Below are positions 16,622 through 28,982 of a stretch of 64,000 bases of DNA, in pieces. The stretch's first letter is position 1. Each line of letters begins with the position of its first letter. Under the pieces are notes generated by a model. The model made no database searches. It was not told the DNA's origin and saw only the letters and a program-made list of their open reading frames with translations. The position numbers were made by a program, and so were the translations under genes. The DNA comes from Xestospongia bergquistia (Eukaryota > Porifera > Demospongiae > Haplosclerida > Petrosiidae): the NCBI GenBank assembly GCA_963965975.1, contig OZ014411.1:3829001-3893000 (forward strand), read 5' to 3'.

Positions 16622-16763
16622 TGTGATAACTTCGGTTATAACTTTATTATTCTGAACAAAACAATAACTCGACTTACATAAATAGAGAAACTATCAAAAC
16701 ACATTACATCATTACAAACACATTACATCACTAAATAAACAATGCATGTATAGAGTTACTACA
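16622..16763 (-). repeat. 5' LTR (element orientation)
   Basis: 142 bp, flanked outside by GTTAG, matching the duplication on the other side. It should contain the promoter and polyadenylation signals of the element. Confidence 0.95.
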
Positions 16764-16768
16764 GTTAG

Positions 16769-17394
16769 CAGTGAAAATAGTGTCAAATAAATACTCTACT
16801 GGTACATGACTTTGTTGACAGTGAATGGCAGTTGTCTTCCTCCATGTATTACTCTGTTATCAATTGGTAAAATTATTGGCTATTACCATAGAAACTAATA
16901 ATGTACGCACATCAATATTGGTTAAGTTTTATAGGAAATAGAGACAAATATTACAGGAGACAGTGAACTCATGAACCTTAGTATGCTTGAAGCAATTGAA
17001 GATATGATACAGAGTATTTCAAATTAATACTATGACTGTTTCCACTTTCAACATAGACGAGGGTATGGTGTTTGATGTGTTTGTGTTAGTTTGTCTGTCT
17101 GTTACCAAGCAATGCACTTGTTCAAACTCCTCTAACAGAGCAATGACAGTAACTGGAGTCAATAAAAAAGCTGCAAAAAAGTTGTAGAGAGGCAAAGATT
17201 TTGCACTATGAATTTGTTTTAGCTAAAAGGCTATAGAAAGCTTAAAAATTGGAAAAACCATTAAAAAGGCACTGGCAAGATGGAAGGTAAAAATTTACTG
17301 TGTGTACTACCTACGTGGGCATTCTTGAAAAAAAATCATTCCGAAGTAATACGAAAAATTAAATAACATTGTAAGTAATAAACGTCATTCATCC
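16769..17394. other. intergenic DNA, no gene seen
   Basis: Continuation of the dispersed repeat interrupted by the LTR element, then AT-rich sequence without a recognisable gene up to the TIR at 17395. Confidence 0.5.
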
Positions 17395-17514
17395 TATAGA
17401 GGTTATTCGATGACGTCACTTTCCCTAGTTACAAACGAACGCTGTAACTAAGATGCCATGCTGAGTGGCAAAAAGCGGCGTTAAGCAGTAGCTGACTGTA
17501 CACGTGTGTTTTGA

Positions 17515-18121
17515 GATGGATACTGTTGGTCGGAAATTTTCTGAGTACTACAATGAACTGGATACCAATGTCAAGAAAAGATACCAAGAGAAGCTAAAGA
17601 GTATTGGGGAAAATGTAGACGATCCTTACATATTTTGTCCTGGACCTGGCATTACTGACTTCATGCCAGAAGTTGAGTACCCAGATATTTACAACTTCCT
17701 TTTCAATACTCCCGGTCCTTATACCAAGGACGAGTTGAAAGGATACAAAAGTCTTGAGGGCTATCAGTACCTTGTTGCTGGCTTGGTTAGTAATACATAG
17801 TGTGTCTAGTGATAATACCAAAGTAGTTTTAACTGCATGAGATAGACACTCTAAAGCTGTTTCAGCAACACCACTTAGGCCATGGGTTGCTGTAGAAAGA
17901 TGCAGAACAATCATTTGTGCTCACTGTACCTGCATGGCAGGCCTTGAGGAGGCATGTTCTCATATTGCAGCACTATTATTTGCTGCCTAGGCACACACAA
18001 AAATGATCAAGGATACTTCATGCACATCTCGGCCATGTGCATGGCTCTCCTAACATGGTAAATGTTAATTATGCTCCAATTGCAGACATTGACTTTTCTA
18101 CTCCAATTGCTAAAAGAAAAA
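17515..18121 (+). pseudogene. decayed SWIM zinc-finger protein gene
   Basis: A first exon-like open frame starts at ATG 17515 (an upstream ATG at 17504 is less likely) and runs to 17800: MDTVGRKF, DDPYIFCPGPG, FNTPGPYTKDELKGYKSLE. After it, in a frame broken by TGA and TAG, sequence at about 17825-18000 reads as a SWIM zinc finger (AHCTCMAG..EACSHIAALLF), the C-x-C-xn-C-x-H pattern. Farther on, in another frame, APIADIDFSTPIAKRKK is seen (to about 18120). I recall proteins of this layout as a multicopy family in sponges and cnidarians, often linked to YqaJ-type nuclease domains and mobile DNA, but that is memory and not a search. This copy has at least two stops and a frameshift. Confidence 0.7.
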
Positions 18122-18541
18122 AGATGTCCTATCAACTCCACCTGTTCTTAATGATGGGACTATATACACTACTATAATGTCTGCTAGTGATCCTACCTTG
18201 TACAAAGGATGGATATGTAATTGCTAACTTTAAAATGGTTTATATTTTATTATGTACTTATATTTTGTGTGTGAAATGTTGATTGTGTAAATGCAATTTA
18301 CACAACTTCCTTGTCCCTAAATATATTATTTACATTTTATGATAGCCAGCTGTGCTGGGTAGGCAACCATTTTTCTCGCTTTAAGGCAGCTACCCACTTC
18401 AATCTGCAGTCGGGATCAGCAGGAAAACTAAAAACTGAGTGTGTTCCCTTTCATGGAACGATTAGAACAGCAGCACAACTCTACCATCTTGCCACTCAAT
18501 ATGGCGGAGGGGCGTGGTTGCTCCACGGATGACGTCTTCAC

Positions 18542-19786
18542 AGATAGTATAGACTACGTAACCGGGATTGAAACGAATCACGTGATCCCATCGACCTGAC
18601 TGAACATTTAAAAACGCACTCCGTGTCCAAAAAAATCAATTAATTTTTATTACCTGACATTGTAAACTAGACACACTCTTACCTGTATTGTATTACTCTA
18701 CAAAGACATTAGTGTTATTTTTATTTATCAACACATTGACTATATATTCTTTTTTATATTCTATTATTAAAATAGTCAATAATACTGACATTCACTTTTA
18801 AATTAGTTATTTTTCAATGAAAATGGCACTTAAAATAGTTTTGTCGCTCTTTATTCTTACAGCAATGTTACCACTAAAAGCCTTAGGACAAATTATTTAG
18901 AACAAATAAGAATACATTGGTTTAGACTGTTTTTATGTTAGTAAAGTCGCGCTATTCTTATGGAAAACACTAAAACGACATAAGATATAGGTACACTTTT
19001 GGGACTATAGCCATTGTTTTAAGTTATGTGGACATAAATTACAACTTTTCATCTAAAGACGAAAGATTTCTGTGTTGGTTTAGCTTGTTATTATTTACTT
19101 TGGCAATCTCCTGTCATATTTATGTAAGATACAAAATACGCGTACATATTCAGTACTAAATAATTATCAATAATTAATTTCCTTCAGATGGATAAGAGAC
19201 TGTACTATAGATAGCACAGATCAATTCCCAGGTCTTTAATTGTAACTCTTCCAATGCAAAGTTAATTTATTATATTCATGCTCCTTTCTATTCCTTGTCT
19301 GCGCTAAAAGAGAGATTCCATTCCTTGGGATTATTGCCTAAATAATCAGATGACAGGTCATTTATTAGATTGGTTGCAAAAGTTGATACTATCTCCCTTG
19401 TTCAGGGCTAGAGCACCAGGAGGTCTGCACTATCTAACATTTGTGTAGCAACTCATGTACCAATTTTAAAACCTTCATCTGAAAAAGCTCCTTGTATATA
19501 GTATAATGTATATTATACTAGCAAAAAGACTTCTGTGTTTCTGTGACTAACATTATCAGTAAAATTAATTGTCAGATAAATAATAATTACTTCAAATAAG
19601 TATTTATTATAAAGTAACACTTAATTAAAGTATAAATTCCAAAATACCACATGCTTGTTTCAGAAGAAACAGGACCACTGCAAGCTATATAATTATAGTT
19701 TATATGCTTGTCAGGTGGAGCCGGACAAGGAGTGTACCGGAAATGCGTGGGCGTTCCCAATCCCGGTTACGTAGTCTATACTATCT
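18542..19786. repeat. inner 29-base inverted repeat pair
   Basis: Bases 18542-18570 (starting AGATAGTATAGACTACGTAA) are the exact reverse complement of 19758-19786. A short GATGACGTC stretch precedes the left arm, as it does just inside the outer TIR. This may be a second, nested element or a rearranged end of the outer one. Confidence 0.8.
18817..18900 (+). other. 27-codon ORF resembling a lone signal peptide
   Basis: MKMALKIVLSLFILTAMLP-type hydrophobic sequence ending at TAG 18900. It has the look of a secretory signal peptide without a mature protein. It is either the first exon of a lost gene or chance. Confidence 0.15.
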
Positions 19787-19811
19787 ATGCGTCAATCGAA
19801 TAACCTCTATA

Positions 19812-20952
19812 TCCACACCCGCCTCAACTAGCAGCCACACCCCGCGCTCTAATTTTTGAGAAAGCATTATCTCTTCCCCGAACTTTGTCCTATACATTAC
19901 TAATGCTTTCCCACAATTAACTCACAACTGCTGAAACACAACCTGTGTCTCATTTCAAGACAGGATTTCTGAAACTCTACAACTACTGCCCAGCTCATAG
20001 TGCCTATCATAGTCAGCATACAATTAGGGTCCTCTGGTACTTTCTTTTTTTTATTAATTATTGAAAGGACAGATAAAAAAATTCGAAGTTACACGACTAC
20101 AGCCCCAAGAACCATAGATACTTCAGGTGAGGTATCTATGGAAAACAATTCTAAGTCTGCGTGGGCGTTTGTCACAACATGACAACAAAGGGTTAAATAA
20201 TCGATTCCTCAGAACGGAAATAAGTAGTGAATAATTATTACTGTTACTACCACTACTTCTATCATCTTTCTCGTGTTCTTTCGAGCATATAGACAATCCA
20301 CGACAGGAGTACTACATACATTGTAAATTTCAGGGAGTTATATAGTCTGATCCTGAGGCCAGGTAGTACAAACTACAGATAGAAGCTGATAAGAATCAAC
20401 CTTGGTAAGAAAAGTAATGTTTACCAATGGAAAAAACCTATATGAATTGATTATTGTCATTTACTTATAATATTTATATATAAATAATCATTTACTTGCA
20501 AAGCAAAACTATGAAATATCCTTGAAATAGTGTCATGCTATTTCATCCTAAAACCTGTACCTGGTTTTAAAAAGACAATGTATAGTTATCCCTTTTTGTT
20601 AGAGCATTATAAGGCTGACTTTGGAAGACTAATGACCCTATACCATATTTATAAATGAATGGTACTTAGTTTAAAGATGCCAATGATGTACACAATGTTT
20701 ATATATCCCTAAACTAACCTTAAGGTGGTAGTATTCAGTTTATATATCTTTAAAGATAACAGATGTTGTTATGCTATCAACTGCTGATTATAAGGTTAAA
20801 GTGCAGTAATATTACAAGATATGCATATCAGAAAGTCTCACTATTTCAACTATGAATATTAACTCACACCCAGAAATCCTTAAAGTTCTATATAATGATA
20901 ACTTGTTTGTAGAACATTGAAGATAAAATATAAATTGAAATTATTTTTTCAG
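19812..20952. other. intergenic DNA and probable 5' leader of the glycosyltransferase gene
   Basis: No protein gene is supported. A good donor (CTTG|GTAAGA at 20404/20405) and an acceptor (TTATTTTTTCAG ending at 20952) frame a likely intron in the 5' untranslated region of the next gene. Confidence 0.45.
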
Positions 20953-20971
20953 ATCCCTTATTACAAAAAAA

Positions 20972-22579
20972 ATGCATCTTGTGATCTTACATGGTTACTT
21001 GCTACGTGGTACTGGTTCTAATGTCTACACAGCCAATGTTGCTGAAACCTGGAAGAACCAAGGTCATGCTGTGACTGTCGTTTGTCAAGACCACTTAGCA
21101 AATACACTTCCATTTGTGGATGAATTGATTGTCGGTACAGATAACATTCCTTCCACTCCTCCAGCCAATGGTACAGTTAGGGTGGTTGTTCCTGATATTG
21201 GTGGATTACTGCTCGTGTATAACTATGATCGTTATGAGGGTTTTGAGGTCAAAACCATGCGTGAATGTAGTCTTAAGGAAATCGATGCACATATTGAGTT
21301 GACTGTTAAAGGACTCAAGCGTGTGATAGCTCAAGGTGTTGATAGGATACTCACAAATCATACAATTTTGAGTCCTGTCATTGCTAGTAGAGCTTGTCAA
21401 GATACCACAATCCCATATGATGTTAAAATTCATGGAAGTAGCATTACTTTCTCAATCAAACCACGTCCTGAGCTTAAGCATTACGCCATTGAAGGTTTAA
21501 GAAGCTGCCACAAAATCATTGTCGGTAGCACTTACTCTAAAAAATTGTTAATGGAAACATTAAATGAAGACAGTCAGTCCCTTAGACTAGAGCAAAAGAT
21601 TGTCCTTATACCATGTGGAATGAATCCTAGTGTATTTAAACTAGCAGATGGAATATTTAAAAATCAAACACGATTTTTAGCAAATGTCCAAACGTTTATT
21701 CAGAAACGGCCAAATGGCAGAAATGCTCAAAGTGTCACACTTCCTTTGTCCTCCTCTCCTTCTTTAGAGAAAGACCTGACAACGTTAGCCAATACCTATG
21801 ACCAGAATGCTGTAGATGCAGATTTATTGGGACGCTGGATTACTATCGAAGAAGGCGAACCAGTTCTTTGCTATTTTGGGAAATTCCTGAACACAAAGGG
21901 AGTGGGAGAAATAGTTGCAAGTATTCCTTCAATTCTTGTTAAGGTTCCAAATATCCGAGTGATACTTGTAGGCTTTGGCAATTATCGTGAGCACATAGAA
22001 GGAATGCTAAGTGCCATGAAGAGTGGAGATATGAATGCCTTTAAAGCTTATGCCTATGCCGGTGACTTTGTTGACAACATTCCAGATGACTTGCTTAAGA
22101 AAATATTCAGAAAACTATCAGATGAGGAATTAAATCGAATTACCATTACAGGTATTTTGGAACATGAACAATTATGTGAGATCTTGCCTCTTGCAAGCAT
22201 TTCAGTTGTTGCAAGTAAAGCCCCTGAAGCTTTTGGAATGGTATCAATAGAGGCCATGGCTGCTGGAGTACTTCCTTTATGTAACAGACACACAGGCTTA
22301 GCAGATGTATTACAATGTGTAGAAGGGATAGAGCCAGAGCTTGGTAGTCTGATGGGAATTGAGACAAGTCCAGGTGGCATTCATGGTGCTGCAGATGGCG
22401 CCTACTTTATTGAGAAGTTGCCAGCAAAAGTGGAAACAGCTCTTACTTTTCTTTATCCAAATGGCTTTCAAGATGATTCAAGACGGAAAGAAATATCTCG
22501 AAAGCTCCGTGAAATTGCTGTGTTACATTTTTCATGGGATGGAATAGGCAAGCGTCTCACTGAAGAACTGTCATATTAA
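20972..22579 (+). CDS. GT4-like glycosyltransferase (535 aa), intronless coding region
   Basis: A GT-B fold, GT4 (retaining) glycosyltransferase by reading. The N-terminal Rossmann half starts LVILHGYLLRGTGSNVYTAN with a glycine-rich loop, followed by KIHGS and VGSTYSKK. The C-terminal nucleotide-sugar half has CYFGKFLNTKGVGEIV (about residue 300), VILVGFGNYREHI, and the EX7E motif EAFGMVSIE (about 418-426) followed by AMAAGVLPL. These enzymes move a sugar from an activated donor; the donor and acceptor here are unknown. There is no signal peptide or TM helix, so it is probably cytosolic. The coding region is one exon, unlike most neighbours, but a strong acceptor 19 bases before the ATG points to a spliced 5' leader, so it is a host-type transcription unit. 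The overall style is bacterial-like, which makes horizontal acquisition possible but unproven. Confidence 0.88.
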   Translation: MHLVILHGYLLRGTGSNVYTANVAETWKNQGHAVTVVCQDHLANTLPFVDELIVGTDNIPSTPPANGTVRVVVPDIGGLLLVYNYDRYEGFEVKTMRECSLKEIDAHIELTVKGLKRVIAQGVDRILTNHTILSPVIASRACQDTTIPYDVKIHGSSITFSIKPRPELKHYAIEGLRSCHKIIVGSTYSKKLLMETLNEDSQSLRLEQKIVLIPCGMNPSVFKLADGIFKNQTRFLANVQTFIQKRPNGRNAQSVTLPLSSSPSLEKDLTTLANTYDQNAVDADLLGRWITIEEGEPVLCYFGKFLNTKGVGEIVASIPSILVKVPNIRVILVGFGNYREHIEGMLSAMKSGDMNAFKAYAYAGDFVDNIPDDLLKKIFRKLSDEELNRITITGILEHEQLCEILPLASISVVASKAPEAFGMVSIEAMAAGVLPLCNRHTGLADVLQCVEGIEPELGSLMGIETSPGGIHGAADGAYFIEKLPAKVETALTFLYPNGFQDDSRRKEISRKLREIAVLHFSWDGIGKRLTEELSY

Positions 22580-24059
22580 TACATTATGTATTATTCTTAT
22601 ATGTATTGTTATAAAAAGTTGTATTAACACAGAAACCTTATATATAATTGTCATGTTTGTATGATTCTTAACAACCTTTTAGTTTAACAGTTGTCATGGG
22701 CTAATTAAAGAGAGAATTCCATTAAACTGGAAACTCTACACATTTCAATGTTTAATTGGTAGTTTTGTCTTTGTAAATTATAGATCATGTCATAAGTTTA
22801 AATTTGATACGCATGTGCCATTCCTGTTTGATGCGTTAAATTTATTTGGGGCTTGAAGCTGCTTATTTGGGATTATGCAATGGGTATTATTTTCCTGGGT
22901 GATTCCCTTACAGCATTACAACAACATTGTCCCACTCCAGTAAATGGGCGTTGGATAGATGTAGAGGCTGTTATATGGATATTCAGATAAATAAATTGAT
23001 GCATAAGTGAATGAACAGAGAGATAGATTTATAGACAGATTAATGAATGAATGAGTAAACAGTAAATATATTAAAAGATAAACTAATATGTCACCTGATT
23101 TGCAAAAAGAGACCACTTTTGTCAAAACATTTGTGAACTGATTTGTCGAAAATAAACTGTTCAAACATCTCAAAAAGCAGTTATGTATACATACATTTGT
23201 TATATATGCATAACTATTCTATATATATATGAAACTGTTTTTAGTATTTTTTAACATTGTTTTTTTTATCACATATTAGGTCACAAATATGTTGACAGAA
23301 GTGATCTTTATTTGCAAATCAGGTCACATATATAGAATAGTTATGCATATATAACAACTGTATATATACAAAACTGTTTTTTGAGATGTTTGAATTGATT
23401 TTTCACAAATCAGGTCACAAATGTTTTGACAGAAGTGACCCCTTTTTGCAAATCAGGTAACATATATATTGTGTTTTCATGCTTGGTTTCAATGTAACTA
23501 ACTACCTGAATATTCTAACATACCTTACTAGTAGTACTAATCCCAGTATTATCAATTATGTACCAATACTTGATGCAAAGTTAAAATGTCTTGTGATGAT
23601 AACACTAAATGCCCTGAAACATTTGAACATGACAACAAGCTTTATGTTTTGTCCTAATATGTACAATGTATATATCTGGGGCAAGACCATGTCTATGAGT
23701 TCATTCTAATTGTGTTAATGTTTTGGCTTCGTCAGATCAGGAGGTCTCCACATAGAATAAGCATGTTTACTGCTAATGGTTTGTTTTAAAATAATATGAT
23801 GTTATAGTTTAATATTTCATTTCATCTACATCCTGCATGATCTCAGACTTGATATGTGTAAACTTTGAAACAACAGGAAAAGCTAGTTATCATTGAGCAT
23901 GGCTACATAATTGAAAGTGGTAAAGGGGAATTTTTTTAATGATAATGAAAGCATAAAATCTATATATGATGTAGTATAGTTGCTGATACTGTATTTACAA
24001 ATGGTAGCCTTGTTACAAAATACACAGGAAGCAGAAAACAGGTTTAAAACATCAAGAAA
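22580..24059. other. intergenic DNA with a long imperfect inverted repeat
   Basis: No gene supported apart from short chance ORFs. Contains the foldback at 23090-23461 (separate entry). Sequence from about 23750 begins to resemble the upstream flank of the VWC array. Confidence 0.5.
23090..23461. repeat. foldback element, ~140-bp imperfect inverted arms
   Basis: The left arm 23090-23230 (TCACCTGATTTGCAAAAAG ... TATATGCATAACTATTCTATA) pairs with the right arm 23326-23461 with scattered mismatches. The middle holds a third copy of the AAATCAGGTCACA motif. This is typical of a MITE or foldback transposon. Confidence 0.8.
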
Positions 24060-24345
24060 GATGACCTACATAAAACATATACTAACCTCTCCACTCATAT
24101 CACTAGCAAACCAAGCTGTCAGTATGTAACTCTGCACCTTGCCACACTATCACAACATTACTGTACTGTATTGGTGACTGAACATGCCTGTGATAAGTCA
24201 ATGTTTACAAGAAACATAGCTTTGATGTAAAGCAATTGAAAGCGTAAACTTTGTGCACATGAAGAACATATCAAGATATTGAGACACCATAGATTATATT
24301 CCAGTGGTCGCCCCAACTCAACCTGCTCAATCAAGTCATTAACTA
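24060..24345 (+). pseudogene. VWC-array pseudogene 1 (internally deleted)
   Basis: Starts ATGACCTACATAAAACATAT, matching the signal-peptide start of the intact copies (MTYIK..., then NQAVSM). It hits a stop in the next few codons, then jumps to the region encoding the TVSVTEH-type segment and decays. The whole VWC domain is deleted. Confidence 0.8.
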
Positions 24346-24687
24346 TTGCTTAATGTTATCAATGAAATTTTATAAATTAGATGTTCAATAATTTTAATAC
24401 CTATTAAATAATTCCTATTATTACGACGGTCAATCAATGTACAGACAAATACATTTAGTGAAAAAATTAATGACTCAATCAATAGATCAAATAATGTATG
24501 AATAAAAGATCAATTGAAAATGATCAGATAAATTAAATTATTTAATTAATACGTTTATAATATTGCAATTATTATAGTAGAAGGATATGGCTTCATAAAA
24601 GTGAAATACAACTTTAATATTAATAATATAGCAATAAAGATTTGTTATAGCAATGCTACCAAAAAATCCCAAACTAGAAGGTTCATG

Positions 24688-25213
24688 ACTGCTCAAAGAG
24701 TAAATGTCAATTCGATGGCTGTGTTAAACTTTTGAGCTCATGGACCCATATGGCATCCATCACCATGTTTAACATGTGTTTGTAAAGATGGACAAACTCA
24801 TTGTACAAATATCTCCTCAACATGTCCAGATTGTGAAGGACAGAGATATAGAGCTAAATATGTTGAAGGTCAATGTTGTCCAGTATGTGACTATGGAATT
24901 GCTAACGATATAGCTGTGGTTTAATAAGAGTTCGTAACCACACCATCAAAGTATCACTGGACAATCAAGATGAATGTACTGTATCAGTGACTGAACATGG
25001 CTGTGTTAAACCAATGTTTACAAGAAACAATGTTCGATATCGATGTAAAGCAATTGATAGTGTACATATTGTGAAGAGTGTTTGTTGAGACATTGAGAAG
25101 TTGTAATATAGAAATGTCATAGAATATATTCGAGAGGTTGTCCCAAATCGATTTGTACCTGATTTCTTGAAACTTGGCAAAAGAGAGTTTGCATGTTCAT
25201 TGCAACTACTATA
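24688..25213 (+). pseudogene. VWC-array pseudogene 2 (no N-terminus, frameshifted)
   Basis: Begins inside the region corresponding to DCSKSKCQF and runs to the C-terminal end. Nucleotide identity to the intact copies is high, but a base insertion after TTAAAC, extra bases near 24909 and stops around 25085-25105 break the frame. Promoter and signal peptide are absent. Confidence 0.88.
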
Positions 25214-28200
<2,987 letters not shown>

Positions 28201-28239
28201 AAAGAAAACTATAGCGATAGCTAAGTGCCGTGGTTCGCC

Positions 28240-28248
28240 TATATAAAG
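28240..28248 (+). promoter_or_regulatory. TATA box of VWC gene A
   Basis: TATATAAAG, 71 bases before the ATG, within a conserved block (CTAAGTGCCGTGGTTCGCC upstream) repeated ahead of all intact copies. Confidence 0.75.
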
Positions 28249-28310
28249 AAGTTAGCCTTATCTAGCAAATCAGATATATACAGAACGTAGAACTCAAACC
28301 ATCTAAAAAT

Positions 28311-28982
28311 ATGGCTTACATAAAAAATTTCCTCTTCACGTCTCTTTTCATATTATTAGCAAACCAAGCTGTCAGTATGCAAGTCTGCAACAAGACCAAG
28401 TGTCCGGCGTATCATACCTGCGCTGATCCAGACTACACGATTGACCCATGCTGTGGTGACTGTTCAAAGAGTAAATGTCAATTCCATGGCTGTGTTAAAT
28501 TTGGAGCTCATGGACCTACTTGGCATCCAACACCTTGTTTAACATGTGTTTGTGAAGATGGACAAACTCATTGTACAAATATCTCCTCAACATGTCCAGA
28601 TTGTGAAGGACAGAGATATAGAGCTAAATATGTTGAAGGTCAATGTTGTCCAGTATGTGACTATGGAATTGCTAACGATAGTTGTGGTTTAATAAGAGTT
28701 CGTAACCACACCATCAAAGTATCACTGGACAATCAAGATGAATGTACTGTATCAGTGACTGAACATGGCTGTGATAAACCAATGTTTACAAGAAACAATG
28801 TTCGATATCGATGTAAAGCAATTGATAGTGTACATATTGTGAAGAATGTTTGTCGAGACATTGAGGAGTTGGAATACAAAGATGTCATAGATTGTATCCC
28901 AGAGGTTGTCCCAAATCTTTTTGTACCTGATTTCTTGAAACTTGGAAAGAGAGAATTGCCATGTTCATTACAACTACCATAA
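28311..28982 (+). CDS. secreted VWC-domain protein, copy A (223 aa)
   Basis: A single-exon ORF with a clear signal peptide (hydrophobic residues 5-20, cleavage near 22). Residues about 26-55 form a first cysteine cluster (PCCGDC). A VWC-like module at about 56-116 shows C..G...W.P.PC..C.C..G...C and the closing GQCCPVC. The C-terminal part (about 125-223) has six or so more cysteines and ends in a KR-ELPC segment without a TM helix. The NISS and NHT sequons suggest N-glycosylation. VWC modules often bind growth factors of the BMP/TGF-beta class or matrix proteins; the ligand here is unknown. The gene has its own TATA box. It differs from copies C and D at about ten positions. Confidence 0.88.
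   Translation: MAYIKNFLFTSLFILLANQAVSMQVCNKTKCPAYHTCADPDYTIDPCCGDCSKSKCQFHGCVKFGAHGPTWHPTPCLTCVCEDGQTHCTNISSTCPDCEGQRYRAKYVEGQCCPVCDYGIANDSCGLIRVRNHTIKVSLDNQDECTVSVTEHGCDKPMFTRNNVRYRCKAIDSVHIVKNVCRDIEELEYKDVIDCIPEVVPNLFVPDFLKLGKRELPCSLQLP

Larger units (their letters stand above)
12462..16763 (-). mobile_element. Ty3-type LTR retrotransposon, complete with target duplication
   Basis: A 4,302-bp element on the minus strand. Its 142-bp LTRs start TG and end CA and differ at a single base. It is flanked by the 5-bp direct repeat GTTAG at 12457-12461 and 16764-16768. The internal part encodes Gag with zinc knuckles, then protease, reverse transcriptase, RNase H and integrase, in the order that defines Ty3/Gypsy (Metaviridae-type) elements. 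A primer site and a polypurine tract are present next to the LTRs. Near-identical LTRs imply recent insertion. One in-frame TGA interrupts the coding region, so this copy is probably defective by itself. The single gag-pol frame and serine-tRNA primer resemble mag/SURL-type lineages, which is inference. Confidence 0.97.
17395..19811. mobile_element. TIR-bounded DNA element with a captured or resident SWIM gene
   Basis: Perfect 17-base inverted termini: TATAGAGGTTATTCGAT at 17395-17411 and its reverse complement at 19795-19811. If the TIR proper starts at GAGG, the flanks are TATA on both sides, consistent with a TA or TATA target duplication. The interior holds a decayed SWIM zinc-finger gene on the left and a second 29-base inverted repeat (18542-18570 / 19758-19786) on the right. 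No transposase was recognised, so this is likely non-autonomous or composite. Confidence 0.6.

Noticed and set aside
13429-16626. Short ORFs on both strands inside the retrotransposon
   Set aside because: Frame shadows of the gag-pol reading frame.
18311-18532. 73-aa ORF inside the TIR element
   Set aside because: No recognisable motif, and it overlaps the GC-richer end region of the inner inverted repeat; probably chance.
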